Shown here: positions 53,411 through 64,000 of the stretch, one piece after another | How positions within the stretch are numbered: the first letter of the stretch is position 1 | Layout: each line of letters begins with the position of its first letter | NCBI RefSeq assembly: GCF_039555335.1 | Contig: NC_092641.1 | Span: forward strand, 32,672,848-32,736,847 | DNA: 64,000 nt | Direction of reading: 5' to 3' | From: Amphiura filiformis | Lineage: Eukaryota; Echinodermata; Ophiuroidea; Amphilepidida; Amphiuridae | Made by a program: the position numbers and the translations under genes | The notes under the pieces: generated by a model | The model's database searches: none | What the model saw: only the letters and a program-made list of their open reading frames with translations | Told to the model about the DNA's origin: nothing

Positions 53411-55988
53411 TGTGAAAAACCAAGTAGCTGTGGTGTTTCATTTAATATACTAGGAAAATAGTATAACAGATGACCCCACGTTCACTTTGGCTAAATCAGC
53501 TGTATTTTTGCTGAAAAGGGTACGTAAAATAGCACTCGACATCCGCCATCTTGGAGCAATTTGGTGTCAATCAAATACGGGATTGTCAATTAAATACGGG
53601 AATAAGTCTGTTTCACTATTGAAGTAGTACGCACAACGTTCGTCGTGCACACGTACGTACACTTTAGGCTAAGTGTTACTATGTGTATTGAAAATGCCTA
53701 GCAACTGTCACTCAAACTTACGATGTGTCAATTAAACTGCCAAAAGTGATTTTTATACAGGTATTGAATACGAGTGTCACGGCCCTGGTTTAGTGTGCAT
53801 TCAAATTCAGCCTATTGAATTCCTACTGAAGACCTACTCGTATACCATGTACATGTCAGATGTATGTGCTTGGCATGTGTAAAATACATCTGACTGGGCG
53901 TAACGCATAAAGGCATTGACATCATCGAATGGCTGCCTATAGTGCTGTTAGTGTTAGGCCTATGTGGGGAGGGGGGGCTGTGTTTAGTTTCTATAATACA
54001 TTTATTTGTCATTCCTTTCTTTTTCTTTCTCTGTACTTATTCTTTCCTTGCTAAAGTATCACTCCCTCTTCTTATCTCCCTTCCCTTCTCCATCCCCTGT
54101 TACTTTTTGTCCCCTCTCATTCCTATCATTTTCCTTACCTTTCTATTTATTTACTTATATTTATTTATTTCTCTTCATTTCTTCCTCTTTCTCTCTTCCT
54201 CCAGTCCCCCTCTCATTTTTCATATCCCCTCTTCCACCTCTTCCTCCCTCATCCCCTCCCAACACCTCTCACAGAAGAGCTGTTCCCCTTTGTTGGTGCC
54301 AATTTAGGCTTTTAAGCATTTGTATGTGTGGTGCGCCCTTAAATTAAGCGATCTAAGCTCATCTCTGGACTTGCGCAGAAGTCGTGTAAACAATTCAGAC
54401 AGACAAAATGGCGGAAAGTTACCCGTGGTAATTACAGTATTGTGAATAATCAACGAGCAATAAAGAAGTATTTGTTAAGTCAATAGCGTGTTTGGTGCGT
54501 ATGTTCTATGAATCCCAGGTACATTCTGCAAGGGAAAGATCTGTCTCAACTTAAATAGGCCAAGAGTTCGTTCGTCAGGGCGAAGTTTTGGTAAAACCCC
54601 TACACCCTTCGGTACGCCACTGTTTATGACATTCTCCTTCTTAAAATAAAATAAAATGTCAATTTGTGAAACAACTTTTATATACTTATTATATGTTACA
54701 TGTATACAGTACTATAGACATGCAGACATGGCAGCCTTGATGTGTAATCATTCAGCAAGCGCATTCAATTTATTTAAATGAAGCACCTAAAGTCAGTGGG
54801 GTGACAGCGAACTGTACATCAGCGGCTAATGTGTGCCTTTTGTGCTAACGGCTACTCAATCACGCGACTTTCGTTTGATCACTTATTGACAGTAGCTTGC
54901 TAGGTAAAGCTTTAATACATTGTCGGGTCAGCTTACCGATTTAATGGCGGAAGCCCTTTGTCCCAAACAAAAGGTACCTTTCGATGAATAGCTTGTCAGA
55001 TTTCAAATCGGCACAAGTGAACCATGCGTTACATATAGTCTATTGCTTCTCCATCTTTAACAGCTCCATTGTGGTGATCTGGCGGGCGTTTTAAAAGGAC
55101 CGTCTCTGAGCACAACATGATGCGTGCATGGGCATATATTACGATCAGTACGAAAAGTCCAATGCGATTTTTAATGTATTTTCTAAAATTAAAAGAACCC
55201 CTTTTTAGTGGGAATTGTTGTAAGTTACACAGCTGAAGTTGTGAAAGGGTTTATTCTATTGACTCTAGTATATGGACAATATAAGTGTGCTTTTTCATTT
55301 AATGACATAAAATTTGAAAAATATTGTAAGGAACACTTGAGGTTTTGACTTTTAAAATCTACATTTTGGTCAAAAAATGTGCTTGGATAGGTAGTTTTCA
55401 ACATATTTTCCACATTCACCTTGCTATAACATTGAATTGTGTTATCTGTTGACCTAGTGACTAAAAGTGTTTTTAGGGGGAAGTGTTAGCTTTCGTTTGA
55501 TATAAAGAAAATTCCGATTGGATGAAGGGAACACTTGAGGTTTAGACAAAAACCAATCAAAGAGGCCCATTTCTTATCTAGAAGCTTCACAGCTCCTACA
55601 TTGCTATGCACTCAACCGTGTAGTGTAATTAAATACTGTGGTGGAGACATTCGCTGCTTGTTGTTCTTTGCTTGGAAGTTCTTGGGAAGAAAATGTGTGC
55701 TCAGGTGTATCGAGGTGGAAACTGTGCGCATGATGGTTTATTATAGGAGAATCGTTTTTGTATAGAAATCTTTCCATATGGGGAGGGTTAGGGTAGGGAA
55801 ATTAAAAGTAGAGTTGCACCCTACTCTGTAATCGCTCCAATATAACCAACACAACTAGCACTAGTACCACCGGCAGCAACACGAGACCAACACCAGAACC
55901 AATACCACCACCAGCACCTGCACCAACGTAACACTACCACCAACAACAGCACTAACCCGCAGTACTCGCACATTATAAGGCATACGGG
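53411..55988. other. Intergenic stretch with pyrimidine-rich tract
   Basis: A CT-rich tract at about 54005-54290 gives long Leu- and Ser-rich frames that are compositional. A degenerate ACC-type minisatellite lies at about 55851-55975. No gene seen. Confidence 0.4.
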
Positions 55989-56161
55989 CAGTGGCGGCGC
56001 TACGGGGAGGGGGGAATCAAGGGGGAATTTGCCACCACCCAACCCCCCAAAACACACACATTTTCACTTTTTGTTGCAATTTTGTGCAAAATTAGTTGAT
56101 TCCCCTGAAATTCACTTTTCCCCCATGCCCTCCCCGAAAATAATTCCTGGAGCAGCCACTG
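55989..56161. mobile_element. hAT-like MITE, CAGTGGCGGCGC ends
   Basis: CAGTGGCGGC and GCCACTG ends with an 8-bp duplication (CATACGGG and TATACGGG, one change). Same family as 39354-39600. Confidence 0.7.
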
Positions 56162-57100
56162 TATACGGGGATGTGCCGCTCCAACAGGTGAGTAGGTAGG
56201 TTTTGAAATCCTATACTGGGTTTATATCTTGAAGAAAAAATCCTTAGATGCGGGTCTCCTTCTTAGAAGTTTCCACGCTACGCGCGAAAAATGCATTACA
56301 AGCTCAAATCCTTAAATATGGGTTCCTATTTTCAAAAACCATTAGGTATGGGTACTTATTATCGGAAACGCATAATGGTTCTTAGAAATGGGTAAGCATG
56401 GTAAGGGTTCGGAAGATAGAGTCGTACGTACCCGTCGAAAAATAATCCAAGTAACCGCCTCCCCGGATACCAACAGCATGCAATAGCAAAACGTACCACG
56501 AAGACTACAATAAGGACGGTTACAAAACTACAATTACAACTATGATATAGCTAGCTCCATCTTACCTTCAAATATACGTAAAGTTAAAGGTTCTTGCTCG
56601 GCAGCGAAGACGTATTTTACTAAAACATAATCTTACTTGTCTGGTACATGACTCAATGAAACTTTTATACAATATATTGCTTTACGTACACAGTATTTCT
56701 GTTTACGAATCAAACGTGATGAGTGGAATCTATCGAGATGCATTATAACATTCACTGAAATACAAAACACAATCTATAATGTAGAAAATAACTCGCTTAT
56801 AGGGGACTACCATAAGGCCTATCTACGTGACAAACAACACAAGAGCAGCACATTTGCGTAAAGAGGCAATCTAAAGTACCACGCTTTTAGTTAGTACAAA
56901 ACCTACTCAATAATGTCAAAACTAACTCGCTTACACCATTATCAACGTAACAAACAGAAAAAGAGCGGCACATGATCGTAAACAGACAATTTAAATTACC
57001 ACACTTTTCGATTATACTATATATTTATAACTGATGAAGTATTGAACACTTTTCAATTGTTAACTAAAGCTTTCTTATAAATATCTATCAAAAAGTAGTT
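56162..57100. other. Intergenic stretch, nothing recognised
   Basis: Some motifs recur about 120 bases apart (ACAAACA and GAGC-GCACAT near 56830 and 56950), suggesting a worn tandem duplication. No gene. Confidence 0.35.
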
Positions 57101-57344
57101 ATCGTATACCAAATTTGGGATGTATTGATGTCGAAGCATACATTTAAATGAAAGTAACCTTGGATTTTAAAGTTGCAGCAAAATCCTATAATAGGATTTT
57201 GCTGCAAGTTTTAAATCTATGGTTACTTTCATTTAAATCATGTATGCTACGACATCAATATTGGAACCATTGCAACAAATGAGGTGTCATAATGAGCAGA
57301 AACAAATTCTGCTTCGACTGCATATCCCAAATTTGGCATACGAT
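57101..57344. mobile_element. Foldback MITE (244 bp)
   Basis: ATCGTATACCAAATTTGGGA and complement at the ends; the centre GCAGCAAAATCCTATAATAG is self-complementary. The right arm has about 60 extra bases. Confidence 0.7.
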
Positions 57345-58487
57345 CAACAGCTTATGGAGACGGATTATGTTTAAAATAACATTATTTTCCCTAATTGTAG
57401 TGATTTTTGCTTCCTTGTAGACTGGTTCTATTTTGCGAATATGTGCTTATTTAAGCATCAAGCGGCAAATTCACATAAAAGCTGGCAACCGAATTATTTC
57501 GGTTAATTCGGGTATATGCCGAAATCACACAATTTTCTCTGCCACGCTATATCAACACCGTGACCCTAAAAAAGACCCACCAAATCTCTTCATGATCATA
57601 CGATGGCAACAATTAAACAATTTATTAAAAACATGTCGAATTAATTGTCTGGGCCTTTTATGACAAAATGTAAGATATTTGCGCGAAGGACATAATAGTT
57701 ACCAAGTTATGAGCCTCAACAGGTCCAAAGTCAATTTACATGTTGTACAGGGGTGAAAAAAGTCGCTCCGATTTTCGTAAAAATGATGCAAACTTGTTCT
57801 TAAGTACAACGGAATTCAGGAAAAGAATAGTTTTTATTATATCCTTCAATAATATATTCTCGTTCGTTAATTGGTTAAACGAGTATCATGTGACCAAAAA
57901 TAGTTTAGCTATTTTACAAAACAGTCAAAAAGCCGATAGATGAGGGAACGAGGTACTATTCAAAGTACTATCTCCCCGGGAAATAGTTTTACTATCTCCT
58001 CTGAGCGCGTATGACCTCATATCCGCGTCGCAGTTCCTAGTGGTCCGTGCAACTCGCCACATACACGGGATATCACAGCCGGCTCTGGGGTATTAATGTG
58101 TCGCAAGTCATGTTGTCTTATACGAAGCACACAAGCAGCACAGAAGTGCAACTAAAATACGGCGGTTTCATGCCATAATCTGAGTTACATCAGGATTAGT
58201 ATCTTAATATTGACGGCAAAATACTGACAGAGAACATGGTTACTCGTTTCACGGAGATATATATATGAGAGGTATAACAACATTTTCACGGTAAGCTTTA
58301 GCCACTCAACTGTGTGCGTGTTTTGTGCATGTAGGCCTACGTGCATTCAATCAAAACAAAGCGAGGCCAGCCTTGACTAGGCCTAGCCTAGATTTATACC
58401 GAGGCCTATGACTATGATAAAGGCCTTGCGTTTCTAATATTTTAACCAATTAATGAACAAAGAATATATTAATGAAGGATATAAAAC
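57345..58487. other. Intergenic stretch, nothing recognised
   Basis: No gene or RNA that I can support. Confidence 0.35.
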
Positions 58488-58654
58488 AAATATTTACTGC
58501 TGGTGGAATCTATTGGTCCCCTCGGTGAACTGGAGACCGTGAGCCTACTATTTTCCCTCGACCTGGCGGTCTCGGGAAAATAGTAGGCTCACGGTCTCCA
58601 GTTCACCTCGGGGACAATAGATTCCACCAGATCCCTCATGAGCAGTAAATATTT
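58488..58654. mobile_element. Foldback MITE (167 bp)
   Basis: AAATATTTACTGCT and complement at the ends, and GAACTGGAGACCGTGAGCCT paired with its complement nearer the centre. Nearly perfect arms. Confidence 0.75.
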
Positions 58655-60972
58655 GTATACTATCGGCGATGTGAAGTTCATTAAGACAGATGATAAATAC
58701 ATACAAATGCCATTGTATCCAATGGAATCTTACATATCTTTTAACTCTTTGCTGTGTAACATGCTAACTAGACATCGCAAGTATTGCAAACTATTCTTTT
58801 GTCTGAAACATCTAAGCTAGGAGAACAAATTGTTTCAACTTTTATGAAAATTGGAGCAGCTTTGACTTTTGACAATACACAACAAGCAAATCGACCTTAG
58901 ATCTTTTGTGCCCCATAACTTCTTAAATATAGGTCGCACACGTACAAACAATTCTGGGATCCGTGGGGCCAGACGCATAACTTGATATGTTTCAAAGTGT
59001 TATTGGAATAAAATAAATTTTTGCCCCTACACGATCCAATAAGGGTCATTTTGAGGTCTTGTTGAGGATTACGTTCTCAAAATATTGCTTGCCAGACAGC
59101 AGATTCGAGTTCAGCATACCCAAATTAACTATATAAAATAAGCTGGTTGCCAACCTTTACATAAACTTTGTTGGAACGCGATTTTTCCAAAATAGAACCA
59201 CTCTTTTGCAGTATACCGTAAAAAATATTTAGCATATGTACTTATTATCGAGCGCTTTTGAAAACATTTACCAACTGAGCTAATGGGGTTGAGATACACA
59301 TTTACAGGTTTACTTGTTCGATGTGTATCGATGATTTTCTCAAAACCCTTTACACTTTTGTGGATGGGGCTGTTTGCATAATTATTTTAAAAGCGCTCCA
59401 TAGTAAGCATATTAAAAGGGTGTCCCAAAATGATTTATACCGTGTTTGAACAAAGTATAAAAAATATATAGTCAACGATGTATCTAATTTTAATAAGTGC
59501 AATACAATGACACATATATGTATCCTACCTATTCTGTGACTTTCATGGGAATAGCTTGATTCGTTTTGGCGTGACATTGATATTACTGAAAATGGACGAA
59601 AACTGCATGTGTGTAATTTACAGCACAAAGGCTTCATAACACTTGGATCCTTTATCACCATCGTCCAGCCGCACTGTGCAATATATTGGAGAAATCCTAC
59701 ATTCTTTTACAGGAAATACACCAAATTTGGCACAAATTTAGAGCTTACAATGCTGAATAATTCTGGATACGGGATTAAGTGAAACATTTCAATATGACTT
59801 CAAATATTTAGGTTGAAAAACGTCTGTGATAAAACCTATTGTTGGACTTGCAGTTGAATATATGTGTTGAAAGAATCTGTTAATCTCTTGTCTGTGCCTT
59901 CCCAAGTCAAAAACCTAATACGGAATTTGGTTTTAATTATTTTTTTATTTTTTTACTTACATTTTTGTATCTGTGTCAAGAATAGACCACCTTTTCAAGG
60001 AAGTTGCACTGTTAGGTCAATCAAATCAAGGAAAATCAGGGCTTAACCCACCACTAATTGCAACAGAAACCATTTAATCACCATTCATTTCAGAAAAGTA
60101 TGAACTTATAAAGAAAGGTATAACCCAAAATTTAGCTAATTTGAACACTTTTTCCAGTGTCTAATTAATGACTGGGTGGGCCTTATAAAACAATAGCCAG
60201 TGGGTGACTAGTGTTCTGAGCGTTCTGCTTTGAGCCTAGTATGATAAGTTCTGTTTTGCTTAATGAGATTAATTGTGTTGTAATTTAATATTCAAACAAG
60301 GATATAATAGTTTAAGGTTACACGAAGAAACGTATAAAAAGCGTATAAAAGACGTATAAACTTGTTCTCTAAAACCGCGTTTTCTCAGCAATCAAATATC
60401 GCAGTGAGTCAAATGTTGGTGCATGGATGTATCTTTACATTATTTTTGTGTGTTTATACACATTTTTAGAATCCGTTTGAAAATCCTTCGTTTAAATCAT
60501 TTTTACGCACCATGTTCACAAGATCAAAAACGCGTTCCATGCAGTTTTTTCAAATGTTCGCTCCGTATAAAACCAAGCAGAGTGATTGTTTTCTCCTTTT
60601 TTGTATTGTATTACAAATCGACCAAAGAAATAATGTTGCCATGGGGAAGAACCAAATACAGTACCGATTAAATTTTATTAGCCCGTTTTTGGGAACAATT
60701 TTCGAGAATCTTGTACCACAAAACACTGTTATGTTACATTATCGATATCTGGATTGTGGAACGTTAATTTCGATTTCTAACTGCCTACATTATTTCTCAA
60801 AGGTCTGTCGCTTACTTTACCATTTGAATTTCACTCCAAGTTACTTTTGCAAAAAACGAGATTTTTCGCCATCGATACCTCCGACATTTACAGCGGTGAT
60901 GAGCTTGTTTATCATAAGAGCCTGTTATGCACTATTCCATAATAGTCAGTTTGAGATCAATCAATTTCATAT
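58655..60972. other. Intergenic stretch, no supportable gene
   Basis: The longest frame (60512-60997, 161 codons) has no recognisable motif and ends within a tRNA-like repeat, so I do not call it. Confidence 0.35.
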
Positions 60973-61084
60973 GTACCCCAGTGGCTCAATCGGTTAGCGC
61001 GCCGGACTCACATTTGACTATATAATACTATATTTTTGCATGAGCTGCAAAACTTTGGTACGTGTTCGAGTCCCTATGTGGTCC
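60973..61084 (+). pseudogene. tRNA-like sequence with enlarged middle
   Basis: A box TGGCTCAATCGGTTAGCGC and B box GTTCGAGTCCC are both good, but about 70 bases separate them where a plain tRNA has about 35, and the acceptor arms do not pair well. It is a tRNA pseudogene, a SINE head, or less likely an intron-bearing tRNA. Confidence 0.45.
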
Positions 61085-62066
61085 ATTCCATTTATTTTAT
61101 TTTATTTTTCTCTCACTTTTTTTCTTTTTTCTTGTTCGTTTCTTTCTTTCTGACTGCAGCGATTGATTGTTATTGCCCGGTTTTTTTCATTATATAATTC
61201 AGGAATTTTTAGGCTATACTATAGTCTAATAGGCGCGGCCTATGAATATATTTTTACAAATTAGATTAACAAAATATCGGTTGTTGGTTTTGTGATTGTT
61301 GTTGTAGTTAATATTGTAGGCCTATATATTGCATAATCAGGGTATAAATAGGCCTACTAGGCCTATTATAGCATATAGAAGCATTGATTTATTTCACGAC
61401 AGATATCATCCAGGATAATTTTAAAAATTGAAAATTTAGAAAATCCAAAGGAAAATTGCCGAAAACGGCTGCCCACAATCACCCCCCCCCCCCCCCATCA
61501 GCCCATATGGTCCTATCATGGTCGCCCCCTCCCTATCCCTGCAACATATAGGATGACTCAGTCACGAGCCGCGGTTTGTCCGTGGCACTAGTTCAGATTG
61601 ATACACTATTGTACGCGTGAGTTTAATCTTTTCTACATGGCTGTTTCCATTATTAACTTACGCCCCTCTGGAATCAAGCCTTCAAAATCAATATTTAACC
61701 TTAAATGTTTAAAATAGAAATTAATCAAAGTATCTAAAATATGTTAGCACATATTTGGTGTAAAGTTAATAATCACAAAAAAAAAAGATTATTTTCCTCA
61801 ATTTTGTGGGACACACTATAGAAAAAGGAAAACATAAAATTTGGATTATGTAAAATAGATGCTTCATTCTATGAAATGTGTTGTTCTTTTTTTGTGACAT
61901 TGGCCCTATTGGCTTTATTGAGCAAAAGGTCAAAAATATGACTTTTCTACCATGTTTGGCTAACAATGTCATATTCAGTTGAAAATTGGTATTTTTAAAT
62001 GGTTAAAATGTCACAGCACCTTCAAATAACGCATTTCTGAGAATGCACAGTCCCCTTAAGACTTAA
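61085..62066. other. Intergenic stretch 3' of the EGF gene
   Basis: Low-complexity T-rich and CCCCCCCC runs (about 61484-61496). No gene seen. Confidence 0.35.
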
Positions 62067-62072
62067 TTTATT
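62067..62072 (-). terminator. Candidate polyadenylation signal of the EGF gene
   Basis: AATAAA on the minus strand about 125 bases after the stop codon. A second AATAAA at 62171-62176 is closer to the stop. No transcript end can be seen. Confidence 0.35.
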
Positions 62073-62196
62073 GCGTGCAAAGTTCAAACTAACTAGTAGC
62101 ATTGCTTTCTATTACTATATAGGTAACTCGCTAACCGGTCATAAACCTTCTCTTTACAAACCTACGTGGGTTTATTTGAATGGAAATCAATTTTTT

Positions 62197-62422
62197 TTAA
62201 AGTGGCAATTGATTACTTTTTCTGCAGTCTTGAATTCTGTTGACTATTTTAGTTTTGATTCCATTAATTACGTTGAATATTTTAGTTTCGATTCCTGAAA
62301 TCTGATCGTAGATGCTTTTGTCGGCTTTACCACTGTTACTCTCAGAAGAATGCGGTATTCTGTCACGGTTATCATTGCCGTGGTTATCTTCGACCCTGGG
62401 TGGGGACTGATTGAGATAACTT
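62197..62422 (-). CDS. Cytoplasmic-tail exon and stop
   Basis: Acceptor AATATTTTACAG. The phase-2 join gives Arg, then SYLNQSPPRVEDN and an Asn-, Asp- and Ser-rich tail, ending in QLPL and TAA. It contains SIYDQI, which fits a tyrosine sorting or SH2-type motif (Y-x-x-hydrophobic). Two similar runs (GIETKIFNVIN and GIKTKIVNRIQ) look like a small internal repeat. The open frame upstream of the acceptor is intron read-through. Confidence 0.72.
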
Positions 62423-64000
62423 CTGTAAAATATTAAGATATAGATACTTTGTTTAGTATTATTTAGGTGAAAGAACTGATGATAAAGAAAACATGAGAAG
62501 GCGAAAGAGTAGCGGTTTATCAAAACAGGGTACAAAGCAGAGCAAGTAGCAGAGAGAGGAGGAATGAGAACAATTAAAAAAAAGTGAAAAGTGAGAAGGA
62601 ACATTTTAATAAGAAAAGGCGTATAAGAAATGAACAAGGGAGTACGAGGTGAGACCATCAAAACAGAATTTGAAACAAGGAAGAGAAAATCACCTTCACC
62701 TGATAAAGTAACGGTAGACACTTCTGACGAAAGTTCGACCACTCTCACCGGTACTGTGATAATCGACGGCCTACATGTACAGTCAACATTAAATAGGTAA
62801 ATGGGTAAATTTTCTCGGGAAAATTTTCTGGACACGTAACCAATGCGTATCAATGTGGGTGTAACCTCGAGCCTGATCCCTGACCCCCGGCGGTGACCTC
62901 GCTATTCAAGTCTTGGTCATTTTCAATTGGAATAGTATTCTTGGCCGTAGTTTCGATAGAAATTCTTGCATTGCAAATGTATTGAATATTCAGTTATCTT
63001 AATTTCTTCACATTATCATCAAAACGTAATTTTAAAAATATCTACCTGCGGAAAAATATTTATCTATGGAATGTCTTACCATAACATTATTAACTTGCGA
63101 CAAGTAACTTATTTTGCATCAAATGAGGAATTCTTCTTATTCAAATACATTCGTAGACCACCCGCTGTGCTCGGGGTCACATTCCATATGCTAATATATC
63201 TGCACCCATAGGTGTCACCTGTCCAGAAACTTTTCCCGTGAAAATGTACCCATTGATGCTGGCTGATGCACTCGTAGAAATACTACAGCTTATTATGAAC
63301 TCCCGTCGAGAAAGTCTATCTACTTTAAAAAGGAAATGAGTGTAACCAAAGATCATGTTGGTTTGACCCAAAGATGAACAAATGAACAAAATTCTTACCG
63401 TCTTTTCCAGTAGCGAAATAAAATTGCGCCTAGAATTGTAAATCCCAAAAATTCAAGGTAAAAGAGTGCTGATGATGAATGTGCAGCACTTACTGCTTGT
63501 CCTGTAAGGCAATAAATGATTCGTAGGTAATCTGATGGAAACTGCCGTAGGTTTTCGCTGAAGTTATTCAATTAAAGTTTTTAATATAAAAAAAAGACAA
63601 AACAAAAAACAACATCAACAAAAATAAAATAAAAAAACAACAAAACAAAAACAAAAACAAAAGCAAAACAAAAACAAACAAACAAACAAACAAAAAATTG
63701 AAAAACAAGACAAAATAAAAAAACACGGGCGTACTTAAAAACAATTATCATGTTTCTCGACATGATTAACATGTTTATCCATATACCGGAAAAGTACCAG
63801 TAGCAGTTAACAACAAATTGATCATCATATTAATTCAGTAGTAGCTCTGAAAAGGTATGTCATTTGTCGATGCGTCTGAATATTACTTGAATTTTATTAC
63901 AGTAACTTCATGCGAAACGTATATTCTGATGCACTTACCACCTTTTTCGCAAACATTTCCGGAGTATAGGCCGTTACAGGTGCATGAGTAATTTCCCACG
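62197..64000 (-). CDS. EGF-domain single-pass membrane protein, 3' end (three exons, partial)
   Basis: Exons 63939-64000 (continuing beyond the window), 63399-63501 and 62197-62422 join in matching phases (1, then 2). They encode the C-terminal part of an EGF-like domain, a short linker, a membrane helix with a basic stop-transfer, and a 74-residue hydrophilic tail ending TAA. This is the end of a type I receptor or adhesion-type protein with the EGF domain outside the cell. The rest lies beyond base 64000, so the family cannot be named. Two AATAAA signals lie downstream on the minus strand (about 62171-62176 and 62067-62072). Confidence 0.75.
63399..63501 (-). CDS. Transmembrane exon
   Basis: Acceptor TTGCCTTACAG, donor GACG|GTAAGA. 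Reads GQAVSAAHSSS, then a hydrophobic run ALFYLEFLGFTILGAILF, then RYWKR. The basic cluster directly after the helix predicts an outside-to-inside orientation. Phase 1 in, phase 2 out, matching both neighbours. Confidence 0.78.
63939..64000 (-). CDS. EGF-like domain exon (partial)
   Basis: Reads VGNYSCTCNGLYSGNVCEKG plus one base. It fits the EGF signature C-x-C-x(5)-G-x(2)-C exactly (CTC, NGLYS, G, NV, C). Ends GGT G|GTAAGT, phase 1, the usual phase for EGF exons. Its 5' boundary is outside the window. Confidence 0.8.

Noticed and set aside
53942-54347. Hydrophobic frames of 113 and 121 codons that look like membrane proteins
   Set aside because: Composition follows directly from a CT-rich tract, and two overlapping frames look equally hydrophobic.
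60512-60997. 161-codon plus-strand open frame
   Set aside because: AT-rich DNA, no recognisable motif, no splice or promoter support, and it ends in a tRNA-like repeat. It may deserve a protein search but I cannot support it.

Overview
This window is non-coding-rich, AT-rich nuclear DNA from an animal. There are no operons. Genes are split by introns with GT-AG boundaries, and most of the sequence is transposon-derived: palindromic MITEs, TTAA-, TA- and 8-bp-duplication TIR elements, a Penelope-like reverse transcriptase, an L1-like LINE and tRNA-derived SINEs. The repeat styles remind me of marine invertebrate deuterostomes, echinoderms or hemichordates most of all. That placement is an impression I could not test.

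The main content is a pair of tandem paralogous genes on the minus strand built from tiny repeated exons. Paralog 1 spans about 2.7-23.5 kb. It starts with a signal-peptide exon (23423-23483) that ends in phase 1. It continues through alternating 27-nt 'A' exons (RGGPTGRA plus one base) and 42-nt 'B' exons (RGGPTGEMLSDTE plus one base), each with its own polypyrimidine-AG acceptor and GTAAGT or GTAGGC donor. It ends in a 30-nt exon (2735-2764) carrying a stop codon. I count 12 intact A exons, 9 intact B exons, one frameshifted A, one B without an acceptor and one fossil terminal exon. All intact exons are multiples of three and phase 1. Every A-to-next junction creates AAG-AGA across the splice, giving R-A-K-R, a furin-type processing site. 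The model is therefore a secreted precursor of about 262 residues cut into many short GGPTG-starting peptides. I do not recognise the family.

Paralog 2 (37.4-46.3 kb) has a similar signal exon, a similar promoter region and a matching terminal exon. Its exon array is decayed: 12-nt exons, an in-frame TAG, a 43-nt frameshifted exon and a 1.38-kb tandem duplication. It is probably a pseudogene or a much reduced gene.

Layout: 1-1.6 kb, Penelope-like RT split by a MITE. 2.7-23.5 kb, paralog 1, with large insertions at 4.4-6.5, 7.7-11.9, 15.2-17.2, 18.1-19.3 and 21.0-23.3 kb; several have an intact empty site in a duplicated copy of the same intron. 24.7-27.2 kb, microsatellites and an L1-like remnant with a SINE. 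28.6-29.7 kb and 31.5-35.5 kb, TIR elements, the latter a giant palindrome. 36.3-37 kb, nested foldbacks. 37.4-46.3 kb, paralog 2. 47-58.7 kb, many MITEs and simple repeats with no gene that I can support. 62.2-64 kb, the 3' end of a minus-strand gene for an EGF-domain, single-pass membrane protein whose three last exons agree in splice phase.
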